Assembly: GCA_027924585.1 (NCBI GenBank)
Contig: BSBM01000370.1
Coordinates: 27,275,501 to 27,339,500 of the forward strand
From: Larix kaempferi
Lineage: Eukaryota; Streptophyta; Pinopsida; Pinales; Pinaceae
DNA length: 64,000 bases
Direction: 5' to 3'
Shown: in pieces, positions 34,222-46,159 of the stretch
Layout of the letters: every line of letters begins with the position of its first letter
Numbering within the stretch: position 1 is the stretch's first letter
Notes under the pieces: model-generated
What the model was told of the DNA's origin: nothing
Database searches by the model: none
Seen by the model: the letters and a program-made list of their open reading frames with translations, nothing else
Position numbers and translations under genes: made by a program

Positions 34222-34939
34222 TTGTGCCTCATCAACAACCATACTGGCCATCAATCTCCCTTCTCGAGGAAGGAAATCTCTACCACCCCAAGCCTTTCAC
34301 GGAAGTATGCAAACTTTGCTTTGGTCAAAGGCTTTGGTAAGGATACCTGGAATCCGCTCATCTGTGGAGATATACTAGAGCTTCATGTCTCCCATCTGAA
34401 CTATGTCTTTGATGTAGTGATATCTGATCTCAATATGTTTGGACTTGTCATGGAACATAGGGTTCTCTGAGAGATTTACATAGCTCTGGTTATCACAGAA
34501 TATCATTGTCACGTCAAGCTAATGACCATACAAATATGCAAGCAGTTTTCAAAGCCATATTGCTTCCTTACTAGCTGCACTGGCTGTGATGTACTCTGCC
34601 TCTGTTGTACTGAGTGCCAAGAAGATTGTTTATTGCTGAACCAAGAAACCATAGTTGATCCCAAGCTAAAACAACACCCAGAGGTGCTCTTTCTGCACTC
34701 CCAACCCAATCTGAATCGGTGAAGCCTACTGTCTTCACTCTATCACCTGAGGTATATCTCAATCCATTACCAACTGTACCGTGAAGATATCTCAGCACAT
34801 GCTTAGCTACTGTCCAATGCACTTGTCTTGGCTCGACCATGCACTGACTTAATGCGATCACTGCATAACAGATATCTGGCCTGGTATTAACCGGGTATAA
34901 CAAGGAACCAATCAACTGGCGGTACATGGTCAGATCCAC
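34222..34939 (-). pseudogene. Ty1/copia C-terminal (RNase H) fragment
   Basis: The minus strand starts MDLTMYRQLIGSLLYPVNTR and continues PDICYAV, HVLRYLHGTVGNGLRY, TVGFTDSDWVGSAE: the copia polymerase end and RNase H, with the catalytic-type Asp in DSDW. A frameshift near 34690 moves to SGCCFSLGSTMVSWFSNKQS and again to the TEAEY-equivalent region. The last part (about 34470-34260) still shows HIEIRYHYIKD. The reverse transcriptase core is missing; at 34939 the sequence passes directly into a minisatellite. The fragment is dead. Confidence 0.88.
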
Positions 34940-35345
34940 TTAGAACCACAATCCACATAGGGCAAGGAGTCCACATAGAACTTAGGAGTCCACACATAAC
35001 TCATATCGGTCCACACAAAACCATAGTCCACACATAACTCATATTGGTCCACACAAAACCACAGTCCACACAGGACAAGGAGTCCACACAAAACTCAAGA
35101 GTCCCCATAGAACTCATATTGGTCCATACATAACCACAATCCACACAGGATAAAGAGTCCACACAAAACTCATATTGGTCCACACAAAACTACAGTCCAC
35201 ACAGAACTCATATTGGCCCACACATAACCACAATCCACACAAGATAAAGAGTCCACACAGAACTCATATTGGCCCACACAAAACTATAGTCCACACAGAA
35301 CTCATATTGGTCCACACAGAACCACAATCCACACATGACAAGGAG
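34940..35345. repeat. Minisatellite built from TCCACACA units
   Basis: Interspersed short units GGTCCACACAAAACCACAG, TCCACACAGGACAAGGAG and TCCACACAAAACTCATATTGG recur for 400 bases with a higher-order period of about 55-65. It resembles the minisatellite at 33880-34212 in vocabulary (TCCACACA...AGGA) but not in unit order. It sits where the rest of the copia polymerase would be expected. Confidence 0.9.
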
Positions 35346-36884
35346 TGCGCATAGAACTCAGGAGAATCATCTCCATCTCCCTCTCAAGTACTGAGTATCA
35401 ATAGGATCTTTACATCCATCACTTGTCCTCTTGTTGAACAACTATCACTTGTTTTTCGGAACAAGTCTCTTGTAGGTCATAGCACCTGATCTTTCCTACA
35501 AATCAAGTTCAGCTAATTAGTTAGCAACATTGCATAATCATGAAATTCAATCAAATAATATTGACATTTCAATGCAATAGTTCACACAATTAGGTAAGCA
35601 TCTTAGCAAATGCTTCAGCACACCATCCATTCATATCCCAAACACACGAGGTGACTATTTGGATGCCTTCCATCTCCACCAGAACATACTAGCAAGAGCG
35701 TGCATTGCTCTGAGTATGTCAACGAAGAGGTTTATTTTTGGGCCTACTTAGCTAGTGAGGATACCTCACGTAGCTACAAGCATCAACACCCCCTCTTAGC
35801 TAGGGAGGTATCATCATACTGGAACACATCTGGATATTATCATTGGAAAGATAAAATGGTTCATGAGATGTGCTGCATGTCTCTTGATTTGCATGGATCT
35901 CCTCCTAGATGTGGCACATGGTGGCCTCCTCAGGCCTAGTTCACTCCATGAGTTCTCTTAGAGGTGATGCACTAGCGTTTTGGAGAGCTCTTACATGTGT
36001 CATTACCCCATATTTCATGCATGATCTACCAAAGGGGAGCACATACTCTCCGTTTCCTATTTAAAGAAGCCTTCTCCTCTCTCATGGTGTTGGTTATTGT
36101 TGGGATACAAAGCTATTGTATTATATCTCTCTCTTTTTAAGAGCATTTGGAATAAATTGAAGACTTGGGAGATCACATTAGCGGGTTCTGTGTGTATGGT
36201 ATATGTCTCTTGCTTGTTCATTTATGTCTAGTTAATATGCTCTAGCTTTGCTTATACTTCTCTCTTTGTTGCATGCTTGGCCATTGAAGGAGTATTGCTA
36301 TCCAATTGGCATAGATCCATTCTAGTTTGATGTATCTTAGTGCTAGGTTATCTAAAAGATAGTTATTTTTAGATCTTTTCCTAGTTTGGATATTGCTATA
36401 TTAACATTGTTCAGGTAGACTACACCACCAAGCAACAGGAAGAGGAGATCTATCTCCTTGTACAAGTTCATTTTTTGCAGGTTGACTACAAACTCTGAGC
36501 AGATCATGGCATGCCTAGAGCTCCCCTAACCTCTCAAATCCATTCGAGCCAAAGCAATGCAAAGCAATAACCAAAGTGACTCCATTTTTGAAACTCTCTT
36601 CTCTTCCTTTAATCTTCCTCTCTTTTTCAATATTTCAATTAGTTACTCACATCGCATGTTAAGATTCGAAAAACATTATTGCATATTTTCTTAAATCTAT
36701 TCATGCATGTATTAGATCTATTGCGCGTATAACTTACATCTTAGAATAGATCCAAGCTAAAAGAGATTTCTTTAGTGCATGCATTTCAAGTTACATAAAT
36801 ATTGTACTTAGATAAGCTCTTGTACTTTCACTTAGATAAGCTCATGTACTTTCAAAGAAAGTCCAATTTTATTACATGCATGTG
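35346..36884. other. Non-coding stretch, possible LTR-like promoter text
   Basis: No gene is seen. Around 36060 the text CCTATTTAAAGAAGCC followed by CTCTCTCATGG and TATTATATCTCTCTC resembles the TATA and leader part of a plant LTR. No repeat partner or TG...CA ends were found, so this is only a suggestion. Confidence 0.3.
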
Positions 36885-36892
36885 GTTGCATG

Positions 36893-37829
36893 CATAGTTA
36901 TCAAAACCAGATCGGTCATTGAACCGGTCGACCTCAGGAATCAGAACAAGACAAAAACCTGAAAAAAAAATGAACCACAAACTGATCGAGCAAATTATAC
37001 ATAAAATATTCAAATTTTGAAAAAAATATATATATTCATGTGCATCCATCAGAATTCAAATAATTATACATAAATATGCAAAATTTCTCATGTATATAAC
37101 AAGTAAGAGTGCATACAACCAAAATGGCACCAAGTGCAATCCATATTGGAATTAATGTACATTAATAAATAGCCTATAAACTACAGATTCTTCAAAAAAT
37201 AGTTTTGAGGCAACCAATGCCACCAACTTTAAGGTACATAGAGGGGATGATGTGCTTGATCAAATGCTGATCTCGTATCCTCATACATGATAGAATGCAG
37301 TGGAAACATTAAAATGTTGAAATCCTAAAAATTGTTAAGCATGTTGAATTTTGAATGGGATACAAAATTTTACATTTTGCATTTGAAGTCCGTTGAGGAT
37401 GGAACCACTCGAACATCCTGAAACAATTAATGGTAATGTTAAAAATTTAAGTAAATTGATGGAAAATGAAAGACATGGATAATGTCACTTTTATGTTTAG
37501 ACTTTAATATTACCATTTAATATTGTCGACAATGATTAGGTTTAGGGTTGACCTTTGTTCTCTATCTTTATATAGTATTAGTAGGGGCCTAGGGTTAGAA
37601 CCCCCCAAACTCATTTAATTTTTCGGTTTTTTAAGAAAACATAAAAATATTGAAAAATTCATGCCCTTGTACGACCTATACATAAATCAACAGGTTTTGA
37701 GTAGGGAGGTCAGTTCCGCAAGGAATCTACCGTTTTTGGTTTTGTGTAGTGGTTTAGACTGCTCATGCTTGTAAATTGGTCAGATTGATCGATTTTGTCA
37801 AAACCGGTCCAGTTCTGATAAAACTGAAA
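36893..37829 (-). mobile_element. Family 2 hAT-like relic (copy C)
   Basis: A 937-bp element flanked by GTTGCATG (36885-36892) and CTTGCATG (37830-37837). Ends CATAGTTATCAAAACCAGATC and, from the right, TTTCAGTTTTATCAGAACTG are loosely inverted and carry GACCGGTT-type motifs. The interior at 37235-37560, reversed, aligns with copy A 3590-3960 (shared GTTTCAGGATGTT, ATTCTATCATGTATGAGG, TTTACTTAAATTTTT). It lacks the downstream Ser-rich tail seen in copy A. No open transposase remains. Confidence 0.7.
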
Positions 37830-37837
37830 CTTGCATG

Positions 37838-39289
37838 TTGTTATAAATTAGTGAAAAAGGTTTATAATTCGTCTCTCTATCATACTTTAGCTCGTTTCCT
37901 GCTCTTTGGACACCAAGAAAATCTCATGATACAGACACTATAGATTTGTATATTATAAACCCCTGTTTCATTGGTTTTTAGTCTAACACGTGTTGGCAGG
38001 TTAAGTCTCCATCCGTGAGAGATCAAAGGGCTCTATTTAGGAGCATGTTTGTTGTTGTTTCATAACTTTTACTTGCATATTTAGGACAACAAACACGTAG
38101 TCCAAAAAGTAGCATTGATTTCCCCCTTGGTTCGATCGGCTCAAGTCGATAAAAAGATAATATTGTTTGCATTTATTGCTCCACTTCTTCCATAAACTTG
38201 TAAGGTTGACTATTGGCCATAAGGACCAACAATAAGCACTTCTCAAAAGCTCTGATTCGAGTTTGTAACCATTCCAGCAGGGTGGGGTGTCACATACCCC
38301 CTAACTCCCCTGTGCCTCATTGTTTACATATGTCAATTTTTGCATCTAACTTTGCATACTAACTTTATATACTATTTCCTAACTTAGATTATACTACATT
38401 TCCTTTGGTGCTCTAAAATCAACCTTATAATTGTTAGTCTTCTTTGTTTTCCATTTCTACATAGACATTACTACATCCTAGTATATTATGCTCATTTATT
38501 CATGCATGTTGTAATTTTTCGATTAATTCCATTAAAGTAACATCTAAACCACTTCACATTAATTGAACTTAAAACTAATCTTCTTTAGAGAAGTATTCTA
38601 GCGTCTATAAAGATCCACGGAATTGTCACTTTGTGGGAAAATTCTATAGTAGAGGGACTGTACTAGGTACTGATCGTTGGGAGCTGTTAGGCTACACCCT
38701 CGTTTGGTGTATTGCATTGGACATTTCCTGCGATTCCGATCTAGTCCCCTCTTCGTGTAGTACAACACTTGACATCCAGACTCGTTTCCACATGCCTTGC
38801 GTATATCATAAATTCCCCTTTCCCATTAATAATCCACAAGTAACAAACAATTGATCCCTGCACCAAGCATGTTCACAATTTGATGAAGGCTTACATTTAA
38901 CAAGTAAAGCCAATCCTTGCTCTAATGAGTTCACAATTTGACTTTGCTTTCGCTTATTAGTAATTAGATAACTTTAATTTTGTGTTGGTAAATTAATCTC
39001 ATAGTTTAGCTTGCAAGTATTTCAAGTTTTGCAATTGTATTCTTTTTACCCAATGGTTAAAGCACTAATCTCTATTATATACATGTTGAGGCTTTGATTT
39101 ACTTGATTTAGTGATTGCTTCTTTGATTTACTGGTTAGATATACTACTAGATTAATTTCATAGTTTCTTTTATTAACTCTTAAGTTGCTTTTTCCAAAGC
39201 AACCAACCTTAGATGTCTTAAGGTCTACATCCCTTGGATTTTGTTTAGGAGTTGGCCTAAACAAGAGTTGAGTGTTGTGGTGACAGTTT
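37838..39289. other. Non-coding stretch
   Basis: No gene, repeat family or mobile element end is recognised in about 1.45 kb. Frames are short and without motifs. Confidence 0.4.
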
Positions 39290-40007
39290 CACCCAACTTG
39301 TTTACTTGCCCCTAAGGTCGCTCTCAGTGAGTTGAGATTTTTCTCAGATTCACGTGGATCTAGGTGGCACCACTCCTTATTTACCATTTGAAGGAAGAAA
39401 GAGACCACTTTGCGGATCTTAATATTTGCTCCATTTGGTTCTTTGAATATGCCCTCAAAGTATTGGACCCACAATCCTGCTATGTTTTGGAAGTTAGTGA
39501 CCTTCATGCCTTCTCTATTCGTTATCTCCCATATAGTGTTAATACTCTTATCATTGGCAAAGTTGTGGAAATTTTTATATTTTGATTCCCTAGCTCCAAC
39601 CATGTTGCTCTACTCTTAATTCTCCAATCCCTTTCCCTATCCAATAGTAACATGGGCTTTTTGGCCTCCAGTAGCTCCAAAGTAACCATTTCCTCATCAT
39701 TAAGCATGCAATCCTCTTTACCAACTAACAAGGTCTCCAAATGATTTTCAAGTTATTGTAGTTGACCATAGCTCTTCCTATGTCTCTCTTCAACCTAGGC
39801 AACAACCTTTTCCTTCACTTCTTTTACGACCCTAGCAAATTGTTCACAAGTTGAAGAATCTTGGGATGGATCATGACACCTCCATATTTCTCTTACTAAT
39901 GATTGAAAACCATCCTCAGACACCCAGCCTGGATTGTACTTAAAGGGAGACTCATTTGTCCCAAAAAAGTTGCTTATCCTAATAAAGCCCATATATATTA
40001 AAAACAA
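39290..40007 (-). pseudogene. LINE ORF2 fragment between endonuclease and polymerase
   Basis: Minus-strand frames: FFGTNESPFKYNPGWVSEDG with SLVREIW (about 39975-39890), LELLEAKKPMLLLDRERDW (about 39690-39620), then YKNFHNFANDKSINTIWEIT and FQNIAGLWVQYFEGIFKEPN (39603-39400). These are the connector between the endonuclease and reverse transcriptase of plant LINEs. Frames change at about 39790 and 39600. It continues the LINE whose 5' part is at 42894-43190; the LTR element between them was inserted with an AACAA duplication. About 100 codons of the endonuclease appear to be missing in addition. Confidence 0.8.
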
Positions 40008-40323
40008 TGTAACAAATAAAATATATATAAACATACCAATAAAAATTAAATAATAAAAGAAAAGTAATTAAACAAATATTAAATAAAATTGATATGTAAT
40101 TAATCGAATAGATAGAGACGTACCTTTCAATTGAAAAGGTACATAAGACCATATTTAAATGGTCCATCAAATTGTAATGCAATCATCTCTTATCAATATA
40201 TATTCAATATTATTTATTCTTTCCAAATGGAGTTATTTTCTATTGGTTGACTATTCACTTGAATAGTCTTATTGTGTTTCGGACACGATCACAACATGAG
40301 AATATCTGGATATGGATATTACA
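40008..40323 (+). repeat. 5' LTR of the non-coding LTR element
   Basis: 316 bases, TGTAACAAATAAAATATA to GGATATTACA. Shares with its partner the blocks GAATAGATAGAGACGTACCT, CATAAGACCATATTTAAATG and CTATTCACTTGAATAGTC. It is immediately followed by the tRNA-Met-type primer site. Confidence 0.92.
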
Positions 40324-42567
40324 TTGGTACCAGAGCCCCTTGTTGGGCTTGATTTCGGCCTTTGGCCACAAACCATTCTGAGAGCTTCTCTAATTAAGGA
40401 TCTTTGATCCACATTGACTTTTGGCCATCATTTTTTGGGTTTCCCAAAAATCTAGGACCTTGTCCAAAAGTAGGCTTTTGGCCCAAAGAAGATTCATTGG
40501 CAACTTTGACGCAAATCAAGTAAATAAAAAAATATATATTATTCCGCTGCAAAATTTTGTCACTTCCCCTCCCATCATCCCAGCTAGATGGAGAGGATCG
40601 TGAGGTTAAACCGGGCATCCAGCCCCATACATTATAAACAACCATTCAAATTGAAGAAAAACTTATACATATGAATGCGAAAGTGCAGAACGGACGTGAT
40701 ACTAAACTGGGCATCTTGCCCCATGAACTTATTACATAAGCATTCACATAATATAATAGAGAAATGTAGATGTGTAACTATTTTTATAACACAGCTGAAG
40801 TAACATCATTTACACCATCACCATACATTCAGATATCCATCAATTAAATATTTGCAAGAATATACAGGAGAATGCTTATCTTATAACAGTAACCCCAAGC
40901 AACTGACTATGCAACTGCAACGTTCCACCCAACCGTAGGCCAGTGTGCTCCTCAGTCTCTCAGCACCACTACCACCCTCGAGCTGGGCATGATCTCTACA
41001 AGGAACCAGGGAACAACAGACTCACACATAGCCAAGCATACACCAAGACGAGCCAAGCCAATCTGCGATTGGGTTTATCAGGCTGCTAGGACATGGAAGG
41101 GAAGAATTGCTAAGCTAGTGAGCTCCAGCACAGAGCCAGGGATAACCTTGCAAGATCTATCTAGCTTGGCGCCCACAATACCTACACACCCAGCACAAGG
41201 AAGTATTCTTTTCACTGCTATACAGTCCCTCAAGCCATACCTTCCCTATCTAGTGCTCTCAGGGTATGCATAGAAGAGTAACCAAAGCCCTCTTGATCTT
41301 CTTGAGAGGTTGTCTCCCCCACTAGGTTTATCAAGCCACTTCTGTCCACTACCACTCCAAAACTTCAGTTCACAGGTTCAAACCAAAAACGAGGATGCAC
41401 ACAACAACAGAACACAATTATGGGGCAGGATAAAACGTTTTTACAGTGAGATGCATGAAATGGGGTTTCAGCTAACTCAGAAAAACGTGGGAACCCACAA
41501 AAACGAAATGGGAAGTTGGTGAACAACCCAGGAAGCCAAATCCGTTTTTAGAAAAAACGTCCTTGGACATTCGGGGGCAAAAACGACCTCCATACAGTCC
41601 CCAAAACGTGGCCCTTCTCTCCCAGGCTACTGCATATGCAAAAACGAACTCCCAGGCATGGGAAAATGCAGGATTTGGATGAAAAGCGTGTAGGGAAAGA
41701 CCCAGCTAGCTCCCACTGCGTGAATAAGTGAAGACTCTCTATTCAGAATGGCTTTGGGCACCATTTTGTGGGTGTTTTCTTGCCCAATAAGTAAAAACAC
41801 GAATTTCGAAGTTGATGGCTTGCCCATGCACGAAATTGGCTGCCATACTTCTTCATTTCCAAGGCAATAATTGCCCCAACCAATTTTTGGAAGAATTAAA
41901 TGATTGGGTGCATGAGACAAAATGGGTAGTTGGTGGTTTATGGGTTTCCCCATTGACACATGGATTAATACCATTGGCTCAAGGGTTTGAATAATCCCCC
42001 CCCCCTATTCCTTGTAGAATCATGCCCCATCTCTTTGTTGCATTGCATAGATAGTTGTGGGTGTTTTTCATTAAAATTCGTATTTACATGATGTCTTATT
42101 TACATCGTGCCCATCTAGCACAAGAACCATAGGCATCTATTTCTTTATTTGCCGATACATAAAACGCTAAATCAATGGTGGGGCCTTGGCCTTGAGCTCC
42201 TCACCATGATTAAGTAACAATATTTACATCATTTACGATTTAATGCGAAGGGGGTCAAAATGGGGACGTGACAAATTCAAAGACAACTGTAAATCGAAGA
42301 AGAGAACAAGAAGTAAGAAAAAAAAATATTACAAAGAAGAAGTGGAAGAAAATAATTATCTGCAAGAGAAAAAGAAAGAAAGAAAGAAAGAGTAAAAAAA
42401 AACGTTAAAGAATAACATTCATAAAACCATACATGGTTTTATGAAACCACAGATGGTTTTACTTAGTATATTAAAATTATAAAAGAATTTTATAAGGTAT
42501 ATACAAAGAAATATGCGACTTTCATCACTAATCCTTTGAGGACAAAGCATTCTAAAGAGGAAGGTCA

Positions 42568-42888
42568 TGTACCAAATAAAATAATATATAAACATATCAA
42601 TAAACAAATAATTAAATAATAAAAGAAAAGTAATTAAACAAATATTAAATAAATTGATATGTAATTAATCGAATAGATAGAGACGTACCTTTCCATTGAA
42701 AATGCACATAAGACCATATTTAAATGGTCCATCAAATTGAAATGTAATCATCTCTCATCAATATATATTCAATATTATTTATTCTTTCCAAATGAAGTTA
42801 TTTTCTATTAGTTCACTATTCACTTGAATAGTCTTATTGTGATTCAGACACGATTGCAACTTTAGAATATCCCGATATGAATTTTACA
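42568..42888 (+). repeat. 3' LTR of the non-coding LTR element
   Basis: 321 bases, TGTACCAAATAAAATAAT to GAATTTTACA, preceded by the purine tract at about 42554-42564 and followed by the AACAA duplication. Confidence 0.92.
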
Positions 42889-42893
42889 AACAA

Positions 42894-43190
42894 TATGACT
42901 CTCACTGAAAACTTATGTGCATAAACTTGAGGGAATAGAAAAAATGTTGATTAGAGTCACATTTTGGTTCCAACCAATGATCAACCCACTCGAAAAACCT
43001 TCAAAATCAATGGCATGAAAGTCCCAACTAACCAAAGACTTTTCAAAATATGAAATAAGGAAATCTTCCTTCCCCATGGTTTCTTGAATCATCACACTTT
43101 CATGTCTATCTAGAGAAATCATTTGCTTGAGAGCCAATTTTTTTTTGGCCCGACCCTCCAACCTTTTGATGTTAAGTGGGATTTTTCATT
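42894..43190 (-). pseudogene. LINE endonuclease N-terminal part
   Basis: The minus frame reads LALKQMISLDRHESVMIQET, then MGKEDFLISYFEKSLVSWDF and HAIDFEGFSSGLIIGWNQNV. This is the start of an APE-type endonuclease as in plant LINEs: Q-E-T with the metal-binding Glu, and S-X-G-L-X-X-G-W. It would nick target DNA. The reading continues after the LTR element at 40007 downward, minus a missing middle part. Confidence 0.85.
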
Positions 43191-43199
43191 AGGGAACCA

Positions 43200-44912
43200 T
43201 GTATATCTTAAAATTACAAAAACTATTCTACAACATCTAATACGATATATCTAAATATTAATTATCTTATTTATAAGTCAATATTGATTATCTTACCTAG
43301 AAGTCATTGTGTATTATTCACAGACACATATTCTATATATTATGTTAGCATTATATTAAATAAACATAAATTTATAATATTGCATCGATGCTCAAAAACC
43401 CGACAAGATCACAACCGTGCTCCCAACTACCTCTATCTTCCAACGATTTGGCTAGGGGAGGAGGAAAAGCTTCGACACACACAAGATGTGAGGATATATT
43501 ACCAAGTGATATACCTTCTTTGTTGTCTGTGTTAGTGGATATTGGAATAAGATTTGTGCCCACACAATCTTACACCATCAAACAATCTCCCTCCTTGAGA
43601 AATTCAAGGAATAAAAGCCTATCAGTATGAAGTAATGATGGAGCTGATGGATCTACTTTGTAAGAGTTTTCCAAAGGTTTGCTCAGAGACCACCCCCCCA
43701 CCCAACAAAACAAAGTTATGATACCTATGCACAAAATACATGTCCTATGTACTATGAAAGGGGCCTAAATACTAAATTTTTTTCATCCCTTCGTGGAATC
43801 TTCACCATAGTCCACCATCTCACCCTCCGCCACCTTGACATTTAGGGCTTCTACAAACACCATCGCGTATCTCCACCATGCAAATTTAAAATTCACTTTA
43901 AAAATGTTTTGAACCACCAAGCTATACAACAATGTGAAAGAAATAATCAAATTTTGTATAGTGAGGGAGCTCTTGTTTTAGGCATGCACAAACAACAGAG
44001 TTTTCTTTTCTTATAGACAACAACCTGTAGGGGATTTCCATTAAGTGCATGGGAACCTACGAAGCTAAGGAGGAATACCTTTCCATGCATGCCATCAAAA
44101 TAAATAATCCTTTTGTATTTTGTCATTTTATATGTAAAACCCTAAAATTTATTATTGATTTAGCATCACAAGCATCTCAAATTTTGGTATGAGCAAGCAC
44201 CAATAGATAACTCATAATCTATCTATAGTAGGTCTAAAGGGCCTTTTCAAAGAATAGTGGGATAGCTTCCCGTGAATGAATTCATATCTATCAACACAAC
44301 CATTTCCTCATATGAGTATCAATTTACATGGATATGTCTTCTTGCATCTTTTAAGAATTATATGTGCATTGGAACCTTGGGTGCGCAAGTGCTCTTTGTT
44401 TATTAACTCCTCCGAAGACAAGAACTATACTTTTCATTGCAAGTCAAAATGCTTTGACTTTACATTAATTAAATTTCATGTTATAAAGTTTTTCAATGTT
44501 TCAAAAACAATTTACTAAGGTGAATTTTTTGAAAACTAAAACCAAATTTCAGGATTTTTAAATTTCACTCATTTTATTTTCTGATGGGTCAAATAGGTTT
44601 AATTAAAAACATTTAATATGAATTTTTGTATAGGTGCCATGTGACAACTTTCACATACCATTGTTGTCTTTTGTTTAAAAAAATATTGTTGTCATTTTTT
44701 AGTGTGATGTTTTGATTTTGATGCGACCAATTCTATATATTTTAATATTTATATTTTTACGAAGCCAATTACTTATTAACTTTTAGTGGATACATTCTTT
44801 TTGTTACTTAATTCACTTCCAACATAGGGAGGGAGGGACTTGTTTCACTTGTTTGTTCAATGTATTTCTTCTTATTATTAAAGTTATTCCAATCCAAGTA
44901 TTGTGATGCTTT
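43200..44912. repeat. Unidentified repeat, copy 0
   Basis: About 1.7 kb that aligns with 58290-59848 and 59849-61336. The left edge lies directly against the LINE 5' end at about 43195, so the first part of the unit (seen at 57923-58290) is missing here. The right edge is the LINE target site at 44896-44912. A short plus-strand frame (43388-43630) contains SQLPLSSNDLARGGGK and ILPSDIPSLLSV, present in the other copies. No known family. Confidence 0.8.
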
Positions 44913-46159
44913 TCTTTTAATCTAGAATATTATATTAACAAAAGAGAAAGATTCTTACATACCAAGGACACACAACTTAGAGCATCCATGGCTAGCTTGC
45001 CAAGTGGAAACCAGTCCAGGCAATGGAGAGGCTTAATCTGAGTCTAAAAACACCAGAGATGAGTCTTGATAAAAATTATAGTGGGTCCTTCCCTACATAG
45101 GAAAACTAGGATGACCCGCCAATGTTTGGGACAACAAAACAACATTGTTCCATATTGAAACAAAACTAAAGAGACAACCCTGAAGGCAAGCAAGCTAAAT
45201 TGACAAGTAAAAGAAAACAATCCTAAGAACTAGGATTTTGAGACCAGACTTCATAAGTGATTGGAGGTTGATGCATAATTTGTAGAGGAACATTGGCCAC
45301 ATCCACCAACAGGTTGAGGTTGGAGTGGACATCGCTAACATTGCAACGTAAAGAGGCCATAATAAATTAATACCAGCTTGAGTTTGCTCCATCTCTTGCA
45401 TTAGATTTCCAAGCATGAATTTGAGCATCCAATAAGGCTTTAGGCTTCCATTAACATTCCCCAACTAGTTGTCATCCAAATGCTCTAGAACCTCGACCCT
45501 CACAATAGATTCTTCTTGATCAATTGGATTGCAAATATGCCACAGAGTTCCATCATTATATTTTTTCTCCAAACAGTGTTGCTGAGAGCCTCCACACGCC
45601 TACTATGAGCTCTCTGTTTAACCATGATGTCGAGAACCTTCTGTGCTCCCACTGAGACCCACCAATCAACCATGAATAGTCGAACTATAATCCACCGTGA
45701 CCCATGTCTGCGTGTGTCCTCCTTTTCAATGTTCCACAAGGTAGTAAGGATCTACAGGAGAAAGCAACCTCCTACACCATCGAGTTCCTTATATTCCAAG
45801 CTTTGTGCAATAGCCCAGTTGTGTAAAACTAGGCAGAATGACCTTCCATCTACCCAGGAATTGATGCAAATGATCAAATTCAACAAAGTACATAGTGCAA
45901 TCCATGGCTTTGAAAGCCTTCCAATTCTCATCACACTCCATTGAGGATTCCACAGTACAAACCTCACTTCCACTTTGTCGATGACTCTCAACCTTAATTC
46001 CTCACACGCCCCACATCCTCCAATTAAGATGGATTAGAATAGTGATTAATTCCATTAACCTAGACCTCTGGATGCATGTCTGAGGCAACTGTCTCGTCTT
46101 CTAGCCACATGTCAGAGGCATGGTACTCCATGTTTCTCACCCCATCCAGGATGTTTTTT

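Larger units (their letters stand above)
40008..42888 (+). mobile_element. Complete small LTR element without recognisable genes
   Basis: Two LTRs (40008-40323 and 42568-42888) start TGTA...AAATAAAATA and end TTACA. They are flanked by perfect 5-bp duplications AACAA (40003-40007, 42889-42893). TGGTACCAGAGCC right after the left LTR fits a primer binding site for initiator tRNA-Met; AAAGAGGAAGG before the right LTR fits a polypurine tract. The 2.2-kb interior has no gag, protease, integrase or polymerase motif, so it must be mobilised in trans (a small LARD or TRIM-like element). LTRs are about 90% alike by eye. It interrupts a minus-strand LINE. Confidence 0.92.

Noticed and set aside
33776-34254. 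Three overlapping minus-strand frames of 106-145 codons
   Set aside because: They run through a minisatellite lacking stop triplets; the peptides are simple repeats in every frame.
36060-36130. Promoter of a host gene (TATTTAAAG and CT-rich leader)
   Set aside because: No coding region follows; it more likely belongs to an LTR, and even that lacks a partner.
39985-42890. Repeat pair at 40.0 and 42.6 kb as a segmental duplication
   Set aside because: Exact AACAA flanks, TG...CA ends, primer site and purine tract show that they are LTRs of one element.
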